DNA from: Methylotetracoccus sp.
Lineage (GTDB): Bacteria; Pseudomonadota; Gammaproteobacteria; Methylococcales; Methylococcaceae
Reading direction: 5' to 3'
Assembly: GCA_025458755.1 (NCBI GenBank)
Contig: JALORT010000170.1
Coordinates: 1 to 5,543 of the forward strand
DNA: 5,543 nt
Below are positions 1 to 4,107 of the stretch, piece by piece (position 1 is the stretch's first letter; the number at the start of each line of letters is the position of its first letter). The notes below the pieces were generated by a model. It was not told the origin of the DNA and ran no database searches. It saw nothing but the letters and a program-made list of their open reading frames with translations. The translations under genes and the position numbers were made by a program.

Positions 1-471
1 GTCGCCCAGAACCAGCGCCATTCGCTCACCCACGGTATCCGCCAGCGCCACTCCGTCATAATCGGAGTCGTACCCTACCCGCCCGAAGAAGCGGCAGCTG
101 GTATGCGACGCCCACTCGAGCCGCCCCCGCTGCAGCAGGGTCAACGCCGTCGCGTACGGCTGATGGGTATGTAGCAGCACTTTCGCCCGCGGAACCCGCC
201 GGTGGATCGGTGCATGAATGTGATGTGCCGAGGCCGAAGGCTGCCCTTCCCCTCGCACGACGCGGCCGTCCAAATCGCAGACGATCAGGTTCGAGGCCGT
301 GATTTCGGCAAAATGCAGTCCGAACGGATTGACGAGGAAATGCCGTCCGTCCGGCAGTACCGCAGAAAAGTGATTGGCGATCCCCTCGTGCAGATCATTC
401 GCCACGGCGAGATGAAACGCGGCGGCCAGATCGACGCGTAACGCCCATTCAGTGTCGTCTAAGCTGGACAT
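1..471 (-). CDS. Class II aldolase/adducin N-terminal domain protein (partial, 3' end off the window)
   Basis: The reverse strand is open without a stop from the ATG at 471 to the window edge, giving the first 157 residues. A typical family member is about 220-270 aa, so roughly the last third is missing. Recognisable segments are the N-terminal helix, then NHFSAVLPDG (33-42) and FLVNPFGLHF (45-54), HHIHAPIHRR (83-92), and the metal-binding HTHQPYATAL (101-110). H101 and H103 would be two of the three zinc-ligating histidines; the third lies beyond the edge. The start is well bounded: an in-frame TGA sits four codons upstream, leaving only the ATG or a TTG at 480, and no clear Shine-Dalgarno precedes either. 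The position of the catalytic Glu of fuculose-phosphate aldolase (PSSE) reads PSAS (78-81) here, which fits the adducin-like or NovR-like branch better than a sugar-phosphate aldolase. The family call is firm; the substrate is unknown. Confidence 0.9.
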   Translation of the reverse strand, partial: MSSLDDTEWALRVDLAAAFHLAVANDLHEGIANHFSAVLPDGRHFLVNPFGLHFAEITASNLIVCDLDGRVVRGEGQPSASAHHIHAPIHRRVPRAKVLLHTHQPYATALTLLQRGRLEWASHTSCRFFGRVGYDSDYDGVALADTVGERMALVLGD

Positions 472-638
472 CGTCGCCAATCAGCCGGCCATGTCTCGGT
501 TTCGGTCCATGTGCGGGTTAAGCCCTATGGGCGGCGTCACGTTGCCTGACGGATTGAGGATTGTCAATAAATCGACTGCCGCAGGTTCGCGGTGCTGCGC
601 CGAGCTGCGGATCACTCCGTCGCCGGCCTCATCGGTTG

Positions 639-660
639 ATCCCGGACGATCAGCCGGGAT
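639..660. repeat. Inverted repeat, 7-bp perfect stem
   Basis: ATCCCGG (639-645) is followed by an 8-base loop and CCGGGAT (654-660). No T-run follows on either strand, so it does not look like an intrinsic terminator. It may be an operator or chance in GC-rich DNA. Confidence 0.4.
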
Positions 661-938
661 GCGGGAGACTTCAGAACACCACCAGCCGAACCCGGCGCGG
701 ATGGCGCTGTCTACTCGACCAACAGCAGCACGCCGGGAGTCCCTTCGACACGCCGCCGGCGCCGCTGTCGGGGTCGACCTCTCGCGGGCGCAGCGCGGTC
801 CGGGTCCGGCCCGCATCGGCGTGGGCGGCGGATGGGATTCTATCAGAGCCGAGCCGTCGAGCAGAGTTGCACAGTGCTTTGCTGATCGGGTGTCCGCACT
901 CGGCTATGATTTGCGTTACGCCAATTTCCCCCGGGGTT

Positions 939-944
939 AAAGGG
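939..944 (+). promoter_or_regulatory. Ribosome binding site for the hydroxylase gene
   Basis: AAAGGG lies 8 bases before the ATG at 953 and supports that start over the next in-frame ATG, 12 codons further in. Confidence 0.6.
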
Positions 945-952
945 TTACCACC

Positions 953-1774
953 ATGTTGATTGATTCCGCGCCGGCCGACCCCTCGGCCATGCGTCTCGCG
1001 ATTTTTCTGGCCGTGTTCGCCGCAATGCTGCTGTGGGAAGCGTGGCGTCCGTTCCGGCAGGCGCCCGAGCCGAAACTGGCCCGATTGACACGCCACCTCA
1101 GTCTCATGGCCTTCAATGTCTTATCGCTGCGCCTGTTGAGCGGTGGCGGTGCCTACGCCGCCGCCTTCCTTGCGGAACAGCAAGGATGGGGTCTGCTCAC
1201 GTTCACCGCGCTACCGGCATGGCTCGGATTTGTCGCCGGACTGCTGCTGCTGGACTTCGCGATCTACGCCCAGCATGTGCTCTTTCACAAAGTGCCGTGG
1301 CTCTGGCGGCTGCACAAAGTCCACCACAGCGACCCCGCGTTCGACACCACGACCGCCATCCGCTTTCACCCTGTGGAAATCGTGTTGTCGATGTTCTACA
1401 AGATGATTCTGGTCATCAGTTTCGGCATCACGCCGCTTGCTGTGTTGTGCTTCGAAGTGTTGTTGAACGCCTGCGCCCAGTTTAATCACGGCAACGTCCG
1501 GCTACCTGCGGCAATCGAAAAAGCGCTGCGGTGGCTGGTGATCACCCCCGACCTGCATCGCATCCACCATTCCACCGAACGGCTTGAAACCGATTCCAAC
1601 TTCGGCTTCTCCGTCCCTTGGTGGGACTGGTGGTGCGGCACCTACCGCGCCGAACCGCGACGCGGGCAGGCAACGATGGAGATCGGACTGCAAGAGGAGC
1701 GGAATCCGGCACGGCTGGGGCTGGTGGCATTGCTGCTGCTGCCTTTTCGATCGAAACCCGCCAGCAGCGATTGA
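953..1774 (+). CDS. Fatty acid hydroxylase / sterol desaturase superfamily protein
   Basis: This complete 273-aa integral membrane protein belongs to the non-heme di-iron hydroxylase superfamily (FA_hydroxylase type), which hydroxylates or desaturates lipids using O2. The three histidine boxes are intact: HVLFH (108-112, HX3H), HKVHH (121-125, HX2HH) and HRIHH (202-206, HX2HH). Accessory histidines typical of the family are H139 in RFHPVE and H179 in FNHGN. Hydrophobic stretches at about 14-30, 87-107 and 143-175 fit a membrane bundle that places the boxes on the cytoplasmic face. WWDWWCGTY (223-231) is the usual late family motif. Length is normal for the bacterial branch. The start is supported by AAAGGG 8 bases upstream. 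The gene appears to be transcribed alone, with gaps of about 480 bases on each side. The substrate (fatty acid, sterol, hopanoid, carotenoid or alkylglycerol) cannot be read from the sequence. Confidence 0.95.
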   Translation: MLIDSAPADPSAMRLAIFLAVFAAMLLWEAWRPFRQAPEPKLARLTRHLSLMAFNVLSLRLLSGGGAYAAAFLAEQQGWGLLTFTALPAWLGFVAGLLLLDFAIYAQHVLFHKVPWLWRLHKVHHSDPAFDTTTAIRFHPVEIVLSMFYKMILVISFGITPLAVLCFEVLLNACAQFNHGNVRLPAAIEKALRWLVITPDLHRIHHSTERLETDSNFGFSVPWWDWWCGTYRAEPRRGQATMEIGLQEERNPARLGLVALLLLPFRSKPASSD

Positions 1775-1805
1775 CCCCAGTGTCCCGCCACCCAAGCACG
1801 CTGCT
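1763..1805. terminator. Possible terminator-like inverted repeat at the end of the hydroxylase gene
   Basis: AGCAGCG (1763-1769), spanning the last codons, pairs with CGCTGCT (1799-1805). The loop is long (29 bases) and only TT follows, so termination activity is doubtful. Confidence 0.25.
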
Positions 1806-1830
1806 TTAACACGTCGAGTTCCCCGCTGCA

Positions 1831-1852
1831 AAGTGTGGGATTTGCCGCACCT
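1831..1852 (+). repeat. 22-base hairpin-forming repeat, copy 1
   Basis: It matches 2074-2095 at 18 of 22 positions in direct orientation. It can fold as GTGTGG (1833-1838) with CCGCAC (1845-1850), one pair being a T-G wobble. At the same pairing position copy 2 has T-A. Confidence 0.45.
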
Positions 1853-2003
1853 GGCAGCAAGGCCTGTCGGTCATGAAACCTCACGTCATGGCAATCAATA
1901 GGATGCGACGGCAGGCAGGCTCGAGCGGTCGGCCGGGAAACACGCCGTTCCGGCGTCGCCGCGGTTGGGACACTCACGATGAGCCTACTTCGTACCCCAG
2001 GCT

Positions 2004-2023
2004 CGCGAGCTTCAACGCTCGCG
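2004..2023. repeat. Hairpin, 7-bp perfect stem
   Basis: CGCGAGC (2004-2010), loop TTCAAC, then GCTCGCG (2017-2023). It sits in the middle of the hairpin cluster between the two 22-base repeats. Confidence 0.45.
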
Positions 2024-2073
2024 GAGCTCACGAGATCCCGCCGCACTGGCGTCTTGTCATAGGCCAGCGCGGG

Positions 2074-2095
2074 AACTGTGGCCTTTGCCACACCT
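2074..2095 (+). repeat. 22-base hairpin-forming repeat, copy 2
   Basis: Diverged direct copy of 1831-1852, 243 bases downstream. It folds as TGTGGC (2077-2082), tetraloop CTTT, GCCACA (2087-2092), a perfect 6-bp stem. Confidence 0.45.
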
Positions 2096-2117
2096 TTCTG
2101 CGTCAATTCACACAGGA

Positions 2118-2137
2118 ACCGGCCTGATCAGGCCGGT
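2118..2137. repeat. Perfect 20-bp palindrome
   Basis: ACCGGCCTGA (2118-2127) is followed immediately by its exact reverse complement (2128-2137). It lies 120 bases before the start of the 83-aa membrane protein gene. There is no T-run after it. It could be a protein-binding site or the tip of a cruciform or RNA stem. Confidence 0.6.
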
Positions 2138-2198
2138 GAATCGGCCGCCCTGCGCGCTGCGACCGGGGCTGCCGATTTGGGCACGATTGTTGAATGCA

Positions 2199-2213
2199 AT
2201 GTTCACAAAACAT
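2199..2213. promoter_or_regulatory. Candidate operator, 5-bp dyad upstream of the 83-aa gene
   Basis: ATGTT-CACAA-AACAT is an AT-rich inverted repeat in GC-rich surroundings, 43 bases before the start at 2257. Its position would suit a regulator site near a promoter, but no convincing -35/-10 pair is visible. Confidence 0.25.
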
Positions 2214-2245
2214 CCCCAAGGGTCAACACGAACGAACTTACTCAC

Positions 2246-2251
2246 AGGAAG
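2246..2251 (+). promoter_or_regulatory. Ribosome binding site for the 83-aa membrane protein
   Basis: AGGAAG lies 5 bases before the ATG at 2257. This is the strong signal that fixes the start there rather than at the in-frame ATG 63 bases upstream at 2194, which has no such site. Confidence 0.75.
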
Positions 2252-2256
2252 CCATC

Positions 2257-2508
2257 ATGACCGCCAATGCTCTTACCGCCGTCAACACCGCCTCTTCAGG
2301 ACGAACCAACGAATCCGGCAAGCTGCTGCTCGGCACGGGCCTCGCCTTCGCGTCTCTGATCCTCGTGCCGGCGTTGGCCATGCAGGTCGGCTTGGGTGCC
2401 AGTGTCACTGGCGCCCTCCGCATCGCGCTGATGCGTGCCTCCAGCCGCGCCGTCAATGGCTCCTCCAACGGATCCGAGGACGCTCCCGCCGCGTTCAGTT
2501 GTCACTGA
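2257..2508 (+). CDS. Small single-pass membrane protein of unknown function (83 aa)
   Basis: This small protein has a polar Ser/Thr/Asn-rich N-terminus (1-21), one hydrophobic segment (about 23-45, beginning KLLLGTGLAF), a short basic helix (about 53-65, containing RIALMRASSR), then a Ser/Asn/Asp-rich tail ending in Cys82-His83. The start is chosen from the AGGAAG site. I do not recognise the family with certainty. The pattern of a glycine-rich membrane segment followed by a basic amphipathic helix vaguely recalls DUF5132-type small proteins found beside heavy-metal ATPases, but no diagnostic motif is present. It is the first of five co-directional genes leading to the P-type ATPase, so a role in membrane organisation or metal handling is plausible by context only. 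A Cys-His terminus could bind a metal. The coding case rests on the ribosome site and the membrane-protein composition. Confidence 0.65.
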   Translation: MTANALTAVNTASSGRTNESGKLLLGTGLAFASLILVPALAMQVGLGASVTGALRIALMRASSRAVNGSSNGSEDAPAAFSCH

Positions 2509-2530
2509 GTTCACGGACGGCCGTCAGACT

Positions 2531-2566
2531 GGAAGCCCGTCGGTCGAGCCGAAGCACCGGGCTTCC
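2531..2566. repeat. Hairpin with 9-bp perfect stem and inner stem
   Basis: GGAAGCCCG (2531-2539) pairs with CGGGCTTCC (2558-2566). The loop holds a second small stem, TCGG with CCGA. It starts 22 bases after the stop of the 83-aa gene and may act as a 3'-end stabiliser or factor-dependent terminator; it lacks the U-tract of an intrinsic one. Confidence 0.5.
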
Positions 2567-2587
2567 GGTGTTACAGTCCCTGCTTTG

Positions 2588-2615
2588 CCGCGGCACGGAA
2601 GAGCACGTGCCGCGG
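2588..2615. repeat. Hairpin with 10-bp perfect stem
   Basis: CCGCGGCACG (2588-2597), loop GAAGAGCA, CGTGCCGCGG (2606-2615). Very GC-rich and stable; no T-run on either side. Confidence 0.55.
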
Positions 2616-2631
2616 AGACCACCTCGCCTAT

Positions 2632-2662
2632 CTCTAGACAACGATCGCTGTTGTCGGTAGAG
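2632..2662. repeat. Hairpin with 11-bp stem and 2-base bulge
   Basis: CTCTAGACAAC (2632-2642), 7-base loop, GTTGTC (2650-2655), bulge GG, TAGAG (2658-2662). This stem is of mixed composition, unlike the two GC-rich ones before it, so it is less easily explained by base composition. Confidence 0.5.
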
Positions 2663-2699
2663 TTCGGGCGCGATTACGCCAGCCCCACTACCCATCCGG

Positions 2700-2876
2700 A
2701 TGTCTCCGACCGAGGCCAATGAGCCCTATCCTTGCGACCTGTGTGGTTTGCCCGTCGAGGTCGACGATTTTTTTCTGATGACCCGAAGCGGCCCCAAGCG
2801 CTTTTGTTGTGAAGGCTGCTTCGGCATCTTCCAAATGCTGAATGAAGATGACATCGTAACGGACGAAAGCCACTAG
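2700..2876 (+). CDS. Stand-alone metal-binding domain of the CcoI/FixI-type cation ATPase N-terminus (58 aa)
   Basis: This short complete gene encodes a cysteine-rich protein: CDLCGLPV (12-19), then a spacer, then RFCCEGCFGIFQML (34-47). The Cys pattern is C12-x2-C15 ... C36-C37-x2-C40. It matches the 'putative metal-binding domain of cation transport ATPase' (ATPase-cat_bd, PF12156) at the N-terminus of CcoI/FixI copper pumps, where CxxCGxPV and YCCxGC motifs are standard. Here nothing is fused: the protein ends in an acidic tail (EDDIVTDESH) and a TAG. The frame is bounded by an in-frame TAG at 2658-2660 with no other ATG, GTG or TTG between, so the ATG at 2700 is the only likely start, although no good Shine-Dalgarno precedes it. 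With a P1B ATPase 1.2 kb downstream, the inference is a soluble metal-binding accessory or sensor for that pump. Zn, Cu or another soft metal are all possible ligands. Confidence 0.8.
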   Translation: MSPTEANEPYPCDLCGLPVEVDDFFLMTRSGPKRFCCEGCFGIFQMLNEDDIVTDESH

Positions 2877-2900
2877 CGATGCATCCGAAGTTTGAGCAAC

Positions 2901-2928
2901 GTCGCGAACCGTCCCTCATGATCGCGAC
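2901..2928. repeat. Hairpin with 7-bp perfect stem
   Basis: GTCGCGA (2901-2907), 14-base loop, TCGCGAC (2922-2928), 24 bases after the stop of the 58-aa gene. It could be an mRNA 3'-end structure. No T-run follows. Confidence 0.4.
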
Positions 2929-3076
2929 CAGCCCGGGCCGATAAAAGCGAGTCTGGAGACAGGGCATAGGGTTCATGTCCATGGTGCGATGACGTTGGTG
3001 GAGACTGCAGCGACATCCATCGAAGTCGCAGGCGCGTGAATCCCGATGGGTTCCGGGGCAACGTGCATAATGGGCG

Positions 3077-3098
3077 GCAGCATGAAGGAGCATGCTGC
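3077..3098. promoter_or_regulatory. 8-bp dyad with AAGGAG in the loop: candidate operator or RNA switch
   Basis: GCAGCATG (3077-3084) and CATGCTGC (3091-3098) are exact reverse complements around the hexamer AAGGAG. As DNA this is a 22-bp operator-like dyad just downstream of a possible -10 (CATAAT, 3066-3071), where a metal-responsive repressor could sit over the start site. As RNA it is an 8-bp stem presenting a Shine-Dalgarno-like sequence in its loop, with ATG triplets in both arms. It lies 88 bases before the 68-aa gene. Confidence 0.45.
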
Positions 3099-3172
3099 TT
3101 TGATCGATACACGTCCGGCGATGAACGATCGTGCTGTGGCCGCTGGAGCGGTCGCGGCGGCAACATCCAACA

Positions 3173-3178
3173 AGGGGA
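3173..3178 (+). promoter_or_regulatory. Ribosome binding site for the 68-aa gene
   Basis: AGGGGA lies 7 bases before the ATG at 3186. It decides the start: the same frame is open from 3036, but the upstream extension has no ribosome site and a composition (Arg, Gly, Cys-rich) unlike the rest. Confidence 0.75.
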
Positions 3179-3185
3179 AATCTCT

Positions 3186-3392
3186 ATGAGCACTCTGTCC
3201 AAACACCCGTTGATTTTGTTCGGCGCGGGAGTCGCCGTTGGGTATCTCGTCCACAAGTACCGCAAGGAAATTATCGAAGCAGCCAACCGCGCCGGTGAAA
3301 AAAGCAAGGATTTCGTGCTGCAGCAAAGGGAGAATCTGGAGGACATCATTTCCGGCCAAAAAGAAGCGGCCGATGACGCCGGCAGCGCCTGA
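3186..3392 (+). CDS. Small membrane-anchored helical protein (68 aa), possible scaffold for the metal ATPase
   Basis: This protein has a short N-terminus, a single membrane segment with small residues (about 9-22, LILFGAGVAVGYLV), a positive patch (HKYRK, 23-27), then a long charged amphipathic helix (about 28-58) and an acidic tail (EAADDAGSA). The positive-inside pattern puts the tail in the cytoplasm. The layout resembles YtxH-like small proteins. By architecture only, it also recalls mycobacterial PacL (DUF1490) proteins, which have one N-terminal membrane helix, an Ala/Glu-rich helical tail, and lie beside P1B ATPases that they cluster and stabilise. Unlike PacL it has no His/Asp metal-binding C-terminus and no Cys. 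The position three genes from the pump and a strong AAGGGGA ribosome site support a real gene; the scaffold role is inference. The start codon overlaps the stop of a small upstream open frame (ATGA). Confidence 0.75.
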   Translation: MSTLSKHPLILFGAGVAVGYLVHKYRKEIIEAANRAGEKSKDFVLQQRENLEDIISGQKEAADDAGSA

Positions 3393-3421
3393 CGCCGATC
3401 TTCGGCTAGGCATGACTGCCG

Positions 3422-3451
3422 TGGTCTGTGCGCTTCGGTTACGGCAGACCA
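3422..3451. repeat. Hairpin in the spacer before the HMA-like gene
   Basis: TGGTCTG (3422-3428) pairs with CAGACCA (3445-3451). An alternative pairing TGCCGT/ACGGCA uses partly the same bases, so two folds compete. The spacer also has the small stem GCCGA-TCT-TCGGC just after the 68-aa stop. No U-tract is present. It may separate expression of the upstream and downstream genes. Confidence 0.4.
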
Positions 3452-3497
3452 TACCGCCTTGAGTGACCGACCCCAAGCTTGTCCGCCGCTTCAGGTC

Positions 3498-4103
3498 ATG
3501 AGCCCAGCAAACGACATCAAACTCCGTTACCGCACTGCCGGACACGTTCGGTTCCAGGTCCCCAAACGGCTCTGCTCCCCTGCGTCGCGGCAGTCCATCG
3601 TCGAAGGCCTGCACGAGATCGAAGGGATCTACCGCGTCGACTTTTACTCGAGGCAGGGCAAAATCTCTATCCGTTTCATCGAATCGCTCTGCCGCGGGGA
3701 GGACCTAAGCCAGCATCTCAACCGACTGGCTGCCGCGTCGGAGGCTGCCGCGAGCTGTTGCGGAGGTGCAAATCACGCGGTAGCGACTCCTCCTCAACCC
3801 AAGGCTTCCGGCTTCGCGCCTGCCCGCTGGATTCGTGAAAAGCTGACCGCGAGCAGCGGCAACGCGGCGGGGCTGGGCCTCCTGGTCCGCCGAGCCCCCG
3901 GCGGGGTGGCTGTGCCCTGGTTCAATGAGAACACGGTCATCGAATTCCTCAACGATGCGCTGGTGTTGTTCCTGATCAAACTCCACTGGCACATGATCAC
4001 GCAGCACTGGCTGCGCCAGCCTTGGCGCTACCGCTACGAGTGGATGGCGGCGTTTTACCTGATCTACCTGCTGGTTCGTTCGAGGCGGCCAAAAAAGAGA
4101 TAG
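3498..4103 (+). CDS. HMA-like (HMA2-type) domain membrane protein next to the P1B ATPase (201 aa)
   Basis: Residues about 7-80 have the pattern of a heavy-metal-associated fold, starting IKLRYRTAGHVRFQVP and continuing through GLHEIEGIYRVDFYSRQGKI. The CxxC metal motif is absent, as in the HMA2 family (PF19991) of proteins found beside heavy-metal ATPases. A linker with Cys87-Cys88 (SCCGGANH) and a Pro/Ala stretch follows, then a hydrophobic or amphipathic segment (about 147-162), a Trp/His-rich loop (HWHMITQHW, 163-171) and a second membrane segment (about 182-193, ending LIYLLVR) with a strongly basic end (RSRRPKKR). The stop lies 4 bases before the ATPase start, so the two are very probably co-transcribed and coupled. 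The start is uncertain: the ATG at 3498 places the domain right at the N-terminus, while a TTG at 3459 would add 13 residues; neither has a strong ribosome site. Likely role: partner or regulator of the pump. Confidence 0.8.
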   Translation: MSPANDIKLRYRTAGHVRFQVPKRLCSPASRQSIVEGLHEIEGIYRVDFYSRQGKISIRFIESLCRGEDLSQHLNRLAAASEAAASCCGGANHAVATPPQPKASGFAPARWIREKLTASSGNAAGLGLLVRRAPGGVAVPWFNENTVIEFLNDALVLFLIKLHWHMITQHWLRQPWRYRYEWMAAFYLIYLLVRSRRPKKR

Positions 4104-4107
4104 GCCG

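Larger units (their letters stand above)
472..952. other. Divergent intergenic region, no supported gene
   Basis: This gap of about 480 bases separates the divergent aldolase-like and hydroxylase genes. Long open frames exist in it, but their arginine, proline and serine-rich translations resemble no family and overlap each other on both strands, as expected in GC-rich DNA. Visible elements are a minus-strand TTGACA (567 to 562) that could be a -35 box for the left gene but lacks a good -10; the tandem hexamer GGATTG-A-GGATTG at 551-563; a hairpin at 639-660; and a TATGAT at 905-910, about 43 bases before the hydroxylase start, with no well-spaced -35. Confidence 0.6.
1775..2256. other. Gene-free intergenic region with clustered hairpins
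   Basis: No start/RBS/domain combination supports a gene in this gap of about 480 bases. The longest open frame, on the minus strand with a TTG start at 2106, runs into the hydroxylase gene and resembles no family known to me. The stretch from 1831 to 2137 is instead dense in inverted repeats: 1833-1850, 1942-1956 (ACGCCG-TTC-CGGCGT), 2004-2023, 2077-2092 and 2118-2137. This pattern fits a structured non-coding RNA or a short dispersed repeat element; the sequence alone cannot decide which. Confidence 0.5.
2509..2699. other. Structured intergenic spacer with three consecutive hairpins
   Basis: This 191-base gap has no gene. It contains a 10-bp palindrome (GACGGCCGTC, 2516-2525) and then three strong hairpins listed separately (2531-2566, 2588-2615, 2632-2662). 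None is followed by a T-run. The density suggests a processed mRNA spacer, a small RNA, or a leader of the 58-aa gene that starts 38 bases after the last stem. Confidence 0.55.
2877..3185. other. Intergenic region upstream of the 68-aa gene
   Basis: About 310 bases without a firm gene. It holds a hairpin at 2901-2928 soon after the 58-aa gene, a CATAAT that could be a -10 box (3066-3071, -35 unclear), a strong dyad at 3077-3098, and a small open frame (ATG 3082 to TGA 3189) whose stop overlaps the start of the 68-aa gene. Confidence 0.5.

Noticed and set aside
867..910. TTGCAC ... TATGAT as a sigma-70 promoter for the hydroxylase gene
   Set aside because: The spacing is 32 bases, far from 16-18, and the nearer TTGCTG gives 20. 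The TATGAT is mentioned only as a possible -10.
452..940. Long plus-strand open frame across the divergent gap (162 codons)
   Set aside because: It begins inside the aldolase-like gene, has Arg/Pro/Ser-rich composition and no ribosome site or domain, and competes with open frames in other phases and on the other strand, as expected in GC-rich DNA.
1745..1756. 12-bp palindrome TTTCGATCGAAA
   Set aside because: It lies inside the hydroxylase coding sequence and is explained by the codons there; nothing else suggests a site.
1642..2106. Minus-strand open frame of 154 codons reaching into the hydroxylase gene
   Set aside because: It overlaps the 3' end of a well-supported gene, starts with TTG without a ribosome site, and reads through several hairpins. 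I recognise no domain in it, so the hairpin cluster is the better explanation.
2531..2615. Intrinsic terminators after the 83-aa gene
   Set aside because: The stems are strong, but no T-run follows either hairpin on either strand, so they are listed as inverted repeats instead.
2085..2660. 191-codon plus-strand frame overlapping the 83-aa gene and the hairpin spacer
   Set aside because: Arg-rich shadow frame with no ribosome site. The 83-aa frame has a strong AGGAAG site and a membrane segment.
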